The position numbers and the translations under genes were made by a program. From Streptomyces sp. TN58 (GTDB taxonomy: Bacteria; Actinomycetota; Actinomycetes; Streptomycetales; Streptomycetaceae), in the NCBI RefSeq assembly GCF_001941845.1, contig NZ_CP018870.1, forward strand, positions 6,176,001 to 6,240,000: 64,000 nucleotides of DNA, read 5' to 3'. The notes below the pieces were generated by a model. That model did no database searches, was not told where the DNA came from, and was given only the letters and a program-made list of their open reading frames with translations. Below are positions 51,146 to 60,076 of this stretch, piece by piece; position 1 is the first letter of the stretch; each line of letters opens with the position of its first letter.

Positions 51146-51994
51146 TCACACGTCGAATTCGGCCGGGTCCGGGCCGATCCGGCGGGCCGTCGCGCCCGCG
51201 CCGAGGGCGTCCAGCGCGGCCATCTCGGCGGCGTCCAGCTCGAAGCCGAACACGTCCAGGTTCTCCCGGATGCGGGCCGGGGTCACCGACTTCGGGATCA
51301 CGACGTTCCCGTGCTGGAGGTGCCAGCGCAGCACCACCTGCGCGGCGCTGCGGCCCCGCGCCTCGGCGACCGCTGTGACGGCCGGCAGGGTGAGCAGGTC
51401 CTTGCCCTGGCCCAGCGGCGACCACGCCTCGGTGGCGATCCCGCGCGCGGAGTGTTCGGCGCGCAGCGCGGCCTGCGGGTGCAGCGGGTGCAGCTCGACC
51501 TGGTTCACGGCCGGCACCAGCGCGCTCTCCGCGGCGAGCCGGTCCAGGTCCTCGGTGCGGAAGTTCGACACGCCGACCGCCTTGGCGCGGCCGCTCGCCG
51601 CGATCTCCTCGAACGTCTTCCAGATCGCGACGAAGTCGTCGCGCATCGGGCGCGGCCAGTGGATCAGGTACAGGTCGACATGGTCGAGACCCAGCTTGGA
51701 GAGGGAGTCGTCGAAGGCCCGCAGCACCGCATCGCGGCCCCACGTCTGCTTGGGGCCGTTCCACAGCTTGGTGGTGACGAACAGCTCCTCGCGCGGCAGG
51801 CCGGAGGCGGCGACGGCCTTGCCCGTCCCCCGCTCGTTGCCGTAGATCGCAGCCGTGTCGATGCTGCGGTAACCGGCCTCCAGGGCGGTTCCCACGGCGC
51901 GCTGCGCCTCCGCGTCCGGCACCTGCCAGACGCCGAAGCCGAGCTGGGGCATGAGCGTGCCGTTGTTGAGCTTGATGGCCGGGACCTGGTTCAC
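51146..51994 (-). CDS. Aldo/keto reductase
   Basis: 282 residues, NADPH-dependent TIM-barrel reductase of the AKR5-type (2,5-diketo-gluconate reductase-like). The tetrad is visible: Asp in YRSIDTAAIYGNE (and its Tyr), Lys in VTTKLW, and His in YLIHWPRP, then the cofactor segment NVVIPKSVTPARIRENLDVF. GTG 51994 follows GAGGGA at suitable spacing. The physiological substrate is not known. It is probably separate from the Liv cluster, with a gap of about 110 bp. Confidence 0.88.
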   Translation of the reverse strand: MNQVPAIKLNNGTLMPQLGFGVWQVPDAEAQRAVGTALEAGYRSIDTAAIYGNERGTGKAVAASGLPREELFVTTKLWNGPKQTWGRDAVLRAFDDSLSKLGLDHVDLYLIHWPRPMRDDFVAIWKTFEEIAASGRAKAVGVSNFRTEDLDRLAAESALVPAVNQVELHPLHPQAALRAEHSARGIATEAWSPLGQGKDLLTLPAVTAVAEARGRSAAQVVLRWHLQHGNVVIPKSVTPARIRENLDVFGFELDAAEMAALDALGAGATARRIGPDPAEFDV

Positions 51995-52101
51995 GTCGGG
52001 TCGTTCCCTCACGTCGTCGCGTTGCCGCGCGGTGGTACAGCGTCGTACGAGGGGCGACAACCGGACCCCGTCGCGACGTATTCCCGCCGGCCCGGGCCGT
52101 C

Positions 52102-52872
52102 TTACGCGCTGCCCAGGTAAGCCTCCCGCACCAGCGGATCCGCCCGCACCCCGGCCGGAGTGCCCTCGGCCAGCACCGTACCGAGGTCCAGTACGACGAC
52201 CCGCGTACAGAGGTCCATCACGAAGGCCACGTTGTGCTCGACCAGCAGCACCGCGCAGCCGTCCTGCTCGGCCAGCCGCCGCACCACCGCCGCGAGCCGC
52301 CCCCGCTCGGGCGCCGACAGGCCGGACGCCGGCTCGTCCAGCAGCAGCACCCGCGGCGGGTCGGCCACCGCACGCGCCAGCTCGACCATCCGCGCCTGAC
52401 CGACCGGCAGCCCGCCCGCGTACGACGTCCCGAGCGCGCTGATCCCGCAGTCGGCCAGCACCCGCTCGCCGCGCACCCGGCGGGCCCGCTCCCGGGCGCG
52501 CCGGGACGGCAGGGCGAGGAGGTCGGCGGCCGGCCCGCCCCCGCCGCCCCGCCACTCCTGCGCCACCAGCACGTTGTCGGCCACGCTGAGCTGCCCGAAC
52601 AGCTGCTGCCGCTGGAAGGTGCGGCGTATGCCGTGCCGGGCCCGCCAGACGGGGGAGCGGCGCGTGATGTCCGCCCCGTCCAGCAGGACGCGGCCCCGGT
52701 CCGGCCGGCGGATCCCCGACAGCACGTCGAAGAGCGTGGTCTTCCCGGCCCCGTTGGGTCCGATCAGCCCGCACACCTCGCCCGCCCGGACCCCGAGGCC
52801 CACACCGTCCAGTGCCCGGACACCTCCGAAGCGCACGCCGACACCGTCCGCGTGGAGCACGTAGCCGCTCAT
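52102..52872 (-). CDS. livG: Branched-chain-type ABC transporter ATPase LivG
   Basis: 256 residues. Walker A GPNGAGKTTL (about 37-46), an ABC signature region SYAGGLPVGQARMVELARA (about 155), and Walker B VLLLDEPASGLS. The C-terminal part with DLCTRVVVLDLGTVLAEGTP is of the LivG subtype. The start ATG overlaps the stop of the fused LivHMF gene (ATGA), so the two ATPases are made together. Confidence 0.9.
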   Translation of the reverse strand: MSGYVLHADGVGVRFGGVRALDGVGLGVRAGEVCGLIGPNGAGKTTLFDVLSGIRRPDRGRVLLDGADITRRSPVWRARHGIRRTFQRQQLFGQLSVADNVLVAQEWRGGGGGPAADLLALPSRRARERARRVRGERVLADCGISALGTSYAGGLPVGQARMVELARAVADPPRVLLLDEPASGLSAPERGRLAAVVRRLAEQDGCAVLLVEHNVAFVMDLCTRVVVLDLGTVLAEGTPAGVRADPLVREAYLGSA

Positions 52873-55544
52873 GTCCCCATCCCCAGATAGGCCTCGGCGA
52901 GCCGGTCGGCCTCCACCTCGTCGCGCGGTCCGCACCAGGCGACCCGGCCCTGGGAGAGGTAGGCCACGGTGTCGGCGACGCCCAGGATCCCGGCCGCCTT
53001 CTCCTCCACCAGGAGCAGCGCGGTGCCGGCGTCACGGAGTTCGGTGAGCAGCGCGTACACCTCGTCCGCGACCCGGGGCGCCAGCCCGAGCGAGGGCTCG
53101 TCGGCGATCAGCACCGCGGGCGGCCGTTGCAGCAGCGGAGCCAGGGCCAGCATCTGCTGCTCCCCGCCGGACAGCGCGCCGGCGCTCACGCCGCGGCGTT
53201 CGGCGAGGCGGGGGAAGCGGGCGTAGACGGCGGCCCGGGCCTCGGGCTCGTCGAGGTACAGGGCCAGGTTCTCCTCGATCGTCAGCGACGGGAAGATGCC
53301 CCGGCCCTCCGGTGCGAGCAGCACCCCGGCCCGCGACCGGTGCACGGGCCCGTCGCCGGTGGCGTCCCGCCCGAGGACGCGGACCTGCCCGCCGGTGACA
53401 GGCAGCAGGCCGGCGGCGACCCTGCACGCGGTGCTCTTCCCGGCCCCGTTCGGCCCGAGCACGGCGAGGATCTCCCCCCGCCGTACGGCGAGGTCGACCC
53501 CGTGCAGCACGAGCCCGCCGTCGTACCCGGCCGCGACGCCGCGCAGTTCGAGGCAGACGTCGGCCCCGCCGCCGTCCGACGCGGGCGGCTTCGCAGGCGG
53601 AGGGCCCGCCGGGTCCGGGGCGGAGTCCCGGGAAGCGGCGGCGCGCCGGCGGGCGAGCCGCACCGGGACGGCCGCGCAGTATCCGTCGGGGTCGTTGGCG
53701 AGGGCCAGCCCGGCCAGGCCGAACAGGATCACCGGCAGGTGTGCGGACTCCGTCACGTAGTCCGACAGCAGCCGCGGGGCCACGGCGTACACCAGCCCCG
53801 CCACCACCGCGTACTGCGGCCGCCGCACCCCCGCCGCCACGACGACCGCCAGCCACACCAGCCCCGTCATCGCGGTGAAGTCCGTCGCCGTGATCCGGGT
53901 GTTGTACGAGGCGTACAGCACGCCCCCGAAGCCGGCCAGCCCCGCCGACAGCGTGAACAGCAGCAGCTTCGTACGCAGTACGGACACCCCGGAGGCGGCG
54001 GCGGCCGCCGGCGCCGACCGCACCGCGAGCATCGCCCGCCCCGACGGCGATCCGCGCAGCGCCGTCAGGCCGGCGGCGACCAGCGCGACCACCACCACCA
54101 GGGCCACCCCCAGGGCCCGGTCGTCCGACAGGTCCACCGGCCCCACCACCGGCCGCGGAACCGGCCAGCCCGAGTCGCCGTTGCGCAGCCACCGCAGCTG
54201 GAACAGCACCTGGTCGGCCAGGAACGCCAGCGCCAGTGTGGCCAGCGCCAGCGACCGGCCGCCCAGCCGCAGCGCCGGCAGCGCGACCACCGCCCCCAGC
54301 AGCGCCGCCGCGCAGGTGCCCGCAGCCAGCGCCGCCGCGAACGGCCAGCCCCGGCTCATCAGCAGTCCGGCCACGAGCGCGGCCCCGGTCACGAAGGTGC
54401 CCTGGGCGAGGGACACCATCGCCCCGAGCCCGGTCACCACGGTGAAGGACATGAACACCAGCGCCACGGCCAGCCCCTGCACCAGCAGCCCGCTCCAGAA
54501 GGGTGTCGTGACGGTGTGGAACGCCACGCACAGCAGCCCGCCGCCGGCCGCCCACACCCCCCACCGCCGCACCCAGGAGGCCCCGGCCAGGTGGTCCACC
54601 GGCGGGGAGTCCACCGCCGCCACCCCCGCGGCCCGCGACCTGCGGGTCAGGACGAGCAGCCCGCCGAACAGGATCAGGAAGGGCACCGCCGTGCGGAAGC
54701 CGGTGACCGACTCGGCGAAGGACGCGTACCCGGCCACCAGGTTCTGCAGGACGCCCAGCCCCAGCCCGCCCGCGAAGGCGAGCGGCACGGAAGCGAACCG
54801 TCCGATGACGGCGGCCGTGGCGGAGACGAACAGGAACAGCGTGAAGTCGTGGGCCGACAGCCCCAGCAGCGGGGTCGCCAGTACGCCCGCCAGCCCGGCC
54901 AGCGCCGACGAGATCATCCACGCCACCGACGACAGCCGGTCGGCGCTGATCCCGCGCAGCTCGGTCAGCGAGCGGTTGTCGACGGCCGCCCGCAGCCGCA
55001 GCCCGATCCGCGTGTGCCGCATCAGCACCCACAGGGCCACCGCCACCAGCGCGGTCACCAGCCAGGTGATCAGCTGGTCGGAGTCGATGCCGACGCCCTC
55101 CGTGAGCTGCCAGGACCTCGCCGGGCTCGGCCCCACACCCGGCAGCCCGAACCGGTTCTCCGCCGGTTCCACCGCCACGCCCGCGGCCGCGAGCAGTTCG
55201 ACCGCCCACAGCCCGGCGGCCGGCAGTGCGACCAGCAGCCCGATGGTCGCCACGATCTGCGCCGTCTCGCCGACCCGCGCGAGCCGCCGGAACATCAGCC
55301 GGTCCAGGCCCCAGCCGAGGCCGGGGGCGAGGACGAACACCACCAGCAGCGCGGCCGGGACGGCCGGCCAGCCCAGCCCGGAGCGCAGTTCGTAGAAGGT
55401 GAGGGCGCACAGGTAGGCGGTGGCCCCGTGCGCGAAGTTGAACAGCCCGGACGCCGAGTACGAGAGCACCAGCCCGGTGGCGAGCAGCGCGTACAGGGCG
55501 CCGGACACCAGACCACTCAGGACGAAGACGAGCAGATCCCCCAT
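52869..55544 (-). CDS. Fused LivH-LivM-LivF ABC importer polypeptide
   Basis: 891 residues in one chain. Residues 1-310 form a LivH permease (GLVSGALYALLATGLVLSYS, FNFAHG), 330-640 a LivM permease (VTGLGAMVSLAQGTFVTGAA, SGLAGFGGVLYAS-like), and about 665-891 a LivF ATPase with Walker A GPNGAGKST (about 692), signature ALSGGEQQMLAL (about 793) and Walker B VLIADEPSLGLAP. Normally these are three proteins. Together with LivG this gives two permeases and two ATPases, a full HAAT importer. Spacing to the upstream receptor gene is only about 10 nt. Confidence 0.9.
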   Translation of the reverse strand: MGDLLVFVLSGLVSGALYALLATGLVLSYSASGLFNFAHGATAYLCALTFYELRSGLGWPAVPAALLVVFVLAPGLGWGLDRLMFRRLARVGETAQIVATIGLLVALPAAGLWAVELLAAAGVAVEPAENRFGLPGVGPSPARSWQLTEGVGIDSDQLITWLVTALVAVALWVLMRHTRIGLRLRAAVDNRSLTELRGISADRLSSVAWMISSALAGLAGVLATPLLGLSAHDFTLFLFVSATAAVIGRFASVPLAFAGGLGLGVLQNLVAGYASFAESVTGFRTAVPFLILFGGLLVLTRRSRAAGVAAVDSPPVDHLAGASWVRRWGVWAAGGGLLCVAFHTVTTPFWSGLLVQGLAVALVFMSFTVVTGLGAMVSLAQGTFVTGAALVAGLLMSRGWPFAAALAAGTCAAALLGAVVALPALRLGGRSLALATLALAFLADQVLFQLRWLRNGDSGWPVPRPVVGPVDLSDDRALGVALVVVVALVAAGLTALRGSPSGRAMLAVRSAPAAAAASGVSVLRTKLLLFTLSAGLAGFGGVLYASYNTRITATDFTAMTGLVWLAVVVAAGVRRPQYAVVAGLVYAVAPRLLSDYVTESAHLPVILFGLAGLALANDPDGYCAAVPVRLARRRAAASRDSAPDPAGPPPAKPPASDGGGADVCLELRGVAAGYDGGLVLHGVDLAVRRGEILAVLGPNGAGKSTACRVAAGLLPVTGGQVRVLGRDATGDGPVHRSRAGVLLAPEGRGIFPSLTIEENLALYLDEPEARAAVYARFPRLAERRGVSAGALSGGEQQMLALAPLLQRPPAVLIADEPSLGLAPRVADEVYALLTELRDAGTALLLVEEKAAGILGVADTVAYLSQGRVAWCGPRDEVEADRLAEAYLGMGT

Positions 55545-55554
55545 GCCGCGGGCC

Positions 55555-56823
55555 CTACGTGAAGGGGATGGGCTCGTGGCACCGGAACGGGACGGAGACC
55601 TCGTACGCGCCGTTCCTCAGCTGTACGAGCGCCCCGCAGCCGAAGCTGTCCTTCTGCCCCTTGGGCAGGGCGCGGTCGCCGACGAGCGTGCCGGTGTCGG
55701 AGAAGCCCTGCGCGGCGGCCTGGAAGGACTCGACGGTCAGGTCCCTGCCCGCCTTCCGCGCGATGGACAGGAACAGGTCCGCCGACATGTACCCGGTGAG
55801 CATGTGCATGCTCAGCGGTACGTCCTTGCCGCCCGCGGCCGCCCTGATGTCGGCCTTGAACCGCTCCATCTCCGGGTCGGCCGACTCGAACGGCTGGAAC
55901 TGCAGCAGTACGTGGACCCCGTCGAGGGCCTGCCGGGTGGCGTCCTGGGTGAGCAGCCCGGGATCGTAGTCGGTGGGGTCGGACAGCAGCCCCTTGTACC
56001 CGGCGCGCTTGAGCGCGGTGAAGAGCCCGATGTTGTTGGGCGTCTGCATGACGGAGACCACCGCGTCCGGGGCCTTGCCGTCGTTGCTGGAGAGGATCTC
56101 CTTCACGTACGCGGACCAGTCGCTGGGGACGGCCGTGCCGGGCACGGACGCCTTGGCGTAGGACACCGTGAAGCCGGCGCCGGCGAAGCCCTGCCGGAAG
56201 GTGCGGATGCCGAACTTCCCGGCGTCGCTGTCGTTGGCGATGACCGCGACCGACCTGCCCCGGGCCCCGCCGAGGAGCTGGGAGATGCCCTCGGGCCAGG
56301 TCTGGTTCAGGGTGCCGCCGGGGGCGGGGACCAGGCAGCCGTTGAAGCCGTAGATGTGCCGGGGCCCGCAGAACGAGGGCAGGGTGCCCCAGCCGAAGGT
56401 GGGCACCTTCTCCTGCTCCAGGAAGTCGGCACCGGAGAAGGTCACCGAGCTCATGGGGGACACCGCGAAGACCTTGTCCTGCTGGACGAGCTTGCGGGCG
56501 GCCGCCAGGTTCTTCGCGGGGTTCTGGCCGTCGTCCTCCGCGCCCAGGTACTCGATCCTGCGGCCGTTGACGCCGCCCTCGGCGTTCGCCCTCATGTAGC
56601 GGGCCTTCGCGCCGAGGTCGGTGTCCTTCTTGCTGTATCCGCTCGCGGTGGTCATCGACACGATGCCGCCCACCCTGATCGAGTCGGTGGTCACGCCGCG
56701 CGTGTTCCCCGGGGTGTCGCCGGGCCCTTGCGGGGAGGCGCCCCGGGTGGAGGCGGAGTTGCAGGCGGAGACGAGCGCGACAGCCGCCGCCGCGGCGGCC
56801 AGGGTGCGGATCGGTCGCAACAT
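55555..56823 (-). CDS. Lipoprotein substrate-binding protein of Liv-type importer
   Basis: 422 residues, type I periplasmic-binding fold (Peripla_BP_6/LivK). Lipobox VSAC with Cys21 in ALVSACNS after an Ala-rich signal. The mature part begins DSIRVGGIVSMTTASGYSKK, a standard family start. It binds the substrate outside the membrane and delivers it to the fused permease. The substrate is unknown; the ligase upstream suggests an organic acid, though amides or amino acids are also possible. Start 56823 follows GAGGGGATC. Confidence 0.88.
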   Translation of the reverse strand: MLRPIRTLAAAAAAVALVSACNSASTRGASPQGPGDTPGNTRGVTTDSIRVGGIVSMTTASGYSKKDTDLGAKARYMRANAEGGVNGRRIEYLGAEDDGQNPAKNLAAARKLVQQDKVFAVSPMSSVTFSGADFLEQEKVPTFGWGTLPSFCGPRHIYGFNGCLVPAPGGTLNQTWPEGISQLLGGARGRSVAVIANDSDAGKFGIRTFRQGFAGAGFTVSYAKASVPGTAVPSDWSAYVKEILSSNDGKAPDAVVSVMQTPNNIGLFTALKRAGYKGLLSDPTDYDPGLLTQDATRQALDGVHVLLQFQPFESADPEMERFKADIRAAAGGKDVPLSMHMLTGYMSADLFLSIARKAGRDLTVESFQAAAQGFSDTGTLVGDRALPKGQKDSFGCGALVQLRNGAYEVSVPFRCHEPIPFT

Positions 56824-56986
56824 GTCGGGATCCCCTCGCGTCGGAATCACCGCATTCTGAGCGCGACCTGACGGATCGTCAATACAGGTGGAGGGCTGAA
56901 GTGACGAACCGTCAGATGTGGTGTCCGGCCGCCGAGGGTGCGTGCCGGCGTCGTGACGCCCGCCGCGGGGCAACTCGATACAGGCC

Positions 56987-58888
56987 CTAGACCTGGTAGA
57001 GCGCCGCGACCTCCTTCGCGTAGGCCTTCTCGATCGCCCGGCGCTTGAGCTTCAGCGAGGGCGTCAGCAGCCCCCGCTCCTCCGTGAACTGCTCGCCGAG
57101 CACCCGGAACGTGCGGATCGCCTCCGCCTGCGACACCAGGGTGTTCGCCGCCACCACCGCCCTGCGGACCTCCGCCGTCAGCTCCGGGTCGCTCACCAGG
57201 TCCGCCGCCGGCATCTGCGGCCGTCCGCGCATCGACAGCCAGTGCGCTATCCCGTCCGTGTCCAGCGTGAGCAGCGCCGCGATGTACGGCCGGTCGTTGC
57301 CCACCAGCACGCACTGCGCCACCAGCGGATGCGAACGGACCCGCTCCTCCAGGGCCGCCGGGGCGACGCTCTTGCCGTTGGACGTCACCAGGATGTCCTT
57401 CTTGCGCCCGGTGATGACCAGGTAGCCGTCCTCGTCCAGCCGCCCCAGGTCCCCCGTCGCCAGCCAGCCGCCGCGCAGCACCGCCTCCGTGGACCGGGGG
57501 TCGCCCAGGTACCCGGAGAAGATGTGCCCGCCGTGCAGCCACACCTCCCCGTCGTCCGCGATGTGCACCGTGCTGCCCGGGATCGGCCTGCCCACCGTCC
57601 CGTACTTCGTCGCCTCCGGCGGGTTCGCCGTGGCCGCCGCGCAGGACTCGGTCAGCCCGTAGCCCTCGAACACCGTGATCCCGGCGCCGTCGAAGAACAG
57701 CCCGAGGCGGCGCGACATCGCCGACCCGCCCGACATGGCGTACCGCACCCGCCCGCCCATCGCCTCGCGGACCTTCCCGTACACGAGCTTCTCGAAGAGC
57801 TGGTGCTCCATCCGCAGCGCCGCCGACGGGCCCGGCCCGGTGCCGAAGGCCCTCCGCTCCCGCGCCTCGGCGAACCGCACGGCCGTCTCCACGGCCCGGT
57901 CGAAGGGCCCCGTACGCCCCTCCGACTCCGCCTTGCGGCGGGCGGCCGCGAAGACCTTCTCGAACACGTACGGGACACCGAGCACGAAGGTCGGCCGGAA
58001 CGCCGCGAGGTCCGGCATCAACTCGGCCGCCGCCAGCACCGGCTGGTGCCCGAGCTTGACCCGCGCCCGCACGGCCGCCACCTCCACCATCCGCCCGAAG
58101 ACGTGCGCCAGCGGCAGGAAGAGCAGGGTCGACGGCCGGTCGCCGTGCCTGCCCTGGAACACGGACTCCCAGCGGGCCACCAGGGTGTCGGTCTCGTACA
58201 TGAAGTTGGCGTGCGTCAGCACACACCCCTTGGGGCGGCCGGTGGTCCCCGAGGTGTAGATGACCGTGGCCGTCGCGTCGGGCGTCACCGCCGCGCGGTG
58301 GCGGTGCACGACGTCGTCGGCGACCGAGCGGCCGTCCTCCACGAGCGCGTCCACGGCTCCGGCGTCCAGCTGCCACAGCCGTCTCAGGTGCGGGAGCCGG
58401 TCGATGACCGAACCCACCGTCATCGCCTGGTCCTCGTTCTCCACGACACAGGCCGTGCAGTCGGTGTCGTAGAGGATCCAGTGCACCTGCTCGGTGGAGG
58501 ACGTCGGGTAGACGGGGACCGGCTGCGCGCCGATCGTCCACAGGGCGAAGTCGAACAGCGTCCACTCGTACCGGGTGCGCGACATGACGGCCACCCGGTC
58601 CCCGAAGCGCACCCCCTGGGCCAGCAGCCCCTTGGCGAGCGCCAGCACCTCGGCCGCCAGCTCGCCGGACGTCACGTCCCGCCACACCCCGCCGGTCTTC
58701 CGGCCCAGGACCACCCGGCCCGGCTCCTCCCGGGCATGCTCGAACACGACGTCGGCAAGCCCGCCGACGGGTGCGCCCGTGACGACCGGTGGGACGGTGA
58801 TCTCGCGCAAGGCCCCGCTCCTCTCCGCGCGCCGCGGCGAACGTACCCCAGCGTCCAGGGGGCTGGACCGGCGCTCGGATACCTCCAC
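56987..58888 (-). CDS. Long-chain fatty acid--CoA ligase family protein
   Basis: 633-residue ATP-dependent acyl-CoA synthetase. P-loop VIYTSGTTGRPKGCVLTHAN (about 208), linker/motif GYGLTESCAAAT, WLATGDLGRLDEDGYLVITG and RKKDILVTSNGKSVAP, the standard ANL set. It converts a carboxylic acid to its CoA ester. GTG 58888 follows GGGGAGG. It is upstream of the Liv-type importer (164-bp gap), so uptake and activation of the same acid is a reasonable inference. Confidence 0.9.
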   Translation of the reverse strand: MEVSERRSSPLDAGVRSPRRAERSGALREITVPPVVTGAPVGGLADVVFEHAREEPGRVVLGRKTGGVWRDVTSGELAAEVLALAKGLLAQGVRFGDRVAVMSRTRYEWTLFDFALWTIGAQPVPVYPTSSTEQVHWILYDTDCTACVVENEDQAMTVGSVIDRLPHLRRLWQLDAGAVDALVEDGRSVADDVVHRHRAAVTPDATATVIYTSGTTGRPKGCVLTHANFMYETDTLVARWESVFQGRHGDRPSTLLFLPLAHVFGRMVEVAAVRARVKLGHQPVLAAAELMPDLAAFRPTFVLGVPYVFEKVFAAARRKAESEGRTGPFDRAVETAVRFAEARERRAFGTGPGPSAALRMEHQLFEKLVYGKVREAMGGRVRYAMSGGSAMSRRLGLFFDGAGITVFEGYGLTESCAAATANPPEATKYGTVGRPIPGSTVHIADDGEVWLHGGHIFSGYLGDPRSTEAVLRGGWLATGDLGRLDEDGYLVITGRKKDILVTSNGKSVAPAALEERVRSHPLVAQCVLVGNDRPYIAALLTLDTDGIAHWLSMRGRPQMPAADLVSDPELTAEVRRAVVAANTLVSQAEAIRTFRVLGEQFTEERGLLTPSLKLKRRAIEKAYAKEVAALYQV

Positions 58889-59068
58889 AAGACCTCCCCA
58901 GCGATCACGTGGTTCACGCCCCTGACGCGTCCCTGACGTGCGGATCGCAGGCCAGGGCCAGGTCCGGGCCAGGCCGCGGGCCGGTCGCCGTACGCCCCCT
59001 TTCCGCCCCCGCACACCGCGCCCCGATGCCGGTCCGCCGGACAGCCGTCCGCCGGTGCGGCGCGGCGG

Positions 59069-59920
59069 TCAGCCGGAGCGGGTGAGCCGGTCCGCACCCG
59101 AGAGGACCGCCGCCGCCAGGGCCTCGGCGGCGGGCGACGCACGCGGCCCGCGCAGCAGCGCGAACTCCACCGGCCCCAGCTCGGGCAGCCCCCCGACCCG
59201 CGCCAGCCCCGGCGGGATCAGCCCCCGCGTGTGCGCCATCACCCCCAGCCCGGCGCGGGCCGCCGCGACCAGACCGCTCAGGCTGCCGCTCGTACACGCG
59301 ATCCGCCACCTGCGGCCGTCCCGTTCGAGCACTTCCAGGGCCCGCGCCCGGGTGATGCCCGGCGGCGGGAAGACGATCAGCGGGACCGGCCGTTCGGGAT
59401 CCACCCGCAGCCCCTCCGCGCCGATCCACACCATCCGGTCCCGCCAGACCAGCCGGCCCCGCTCGTCGCCCGGCCCGCGCCGCTTCGCCAGCACCAGATC
59501 GAGCCTTCCCTCGTCCAGCCGTTCGTGCAGCGTGCCCGACAGCTCCACCGACAGTTCGAGTTCCACCTCGGGGTGCTGGTGCCGGAAGCCCTCCAGGATC
59601 TCCGGGAGCCGCGAGAGCACGAAGTCCTCCGAGGCCCCGAACCGCAGCCGCCCCCGCAGCCGCGTCCCCGTGAAGAAGGCAGCGGCCCGCTCGTGCGCCT
59701 CCAGGATCGTCCGCGCGAAGCCGAGCATCGCCTCGCCGTCCTCCGTCAGCTCCACACTGTGCGTGTCCCGCAGGAACAGCGGCCGCCCCGTCGCCTCCTC
59801 CAGCCGCCGCACGTGCTGGCTGACCGTGGACTGCCGTACGCCGAGACGCCCCGCGGCCTGCGTGAAGCTCAGCGTCTGGGCCACCGTCAGGAACGTCCGC
59901 AACTGCACCGGCTCGTACAT
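59069..59920 (-). CDS. LysR-family transcriptional regulator
   Basis: 283 residues. N-terminal winged helix-turn-helix with SFTQAAGRLGVRQSTVSQHV (about 18-37) and LEEATGRPLFLRD, followed by the periplasmic-binding-like co-inducer domain. ATG 59920 begins MYEPVQLRTFLTV, the usual LysR start. It is divergent from the SBF-type transporter gene and probably regulates it. A pseudo-palindrome CATCGCG-ATC-CGTGATG lies at 59941-59957 between them. Confidence 0.9.
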   Translation of the reverse strand: MYEPVQLRTFLTVAQTLSFTQAAGRLGVRQSTVSQHVRRLEEATGRPLFLRDTHSVELTEDGEAMLGFARTILEAHERAAAFFTGTRLRGRLRFGASEDFVLSRLPEILEGFRHQHPEVELELSVELSGTLHERLDEGRLDLVLAKRRGPGDERGRLVWRDRMVWIGAEGLRVDPERPVPLIVFPPPGITRARALEVLERDGRRWRIACTSGSLSGLVAAARAGLGVMAHTRGLIPPGLARVGGLPELGPVEFALLRGPRASPAAEALAAAVLSGADRLTRSG

Positions 59921-59940
59921 CCCCCCATCGTAGGACCACT

Positions 59941-59957
59941 CATCGCGATCCGTGATG
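59941..59957. promoter_or_regulatory. Possible LysR-type operator
   Basis: CATCGCG-ATC-CGTGATG is a near-perfect inverted repeat (one mismatch) 21 bp upstream of the LysR gene and about 120 bp before the transporter gene. This is the usual place for a LysR autoregulatory site. No binding evidence. Confidence 0.45.
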
Positions 59958-60076
59958 ACAGTGAGAGCGGTGTACGGGTTTCCCGATGGCCGCAGGGGCC
60001 CGACGATGAAGGGACACGTGAAGGGACGCGGAGCACCCCGGTCCCACCCGCCCCGACAGCAAGTGAGCACCCGCGC

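Noticed and set aside
52812..55562. A 916-codon plus-strand frame opposite the fused Liv gene
   Set aside because: Its translation is Gln/Arg/His/Gly low complexity; the minus strand has three unmistakable transporter domains.
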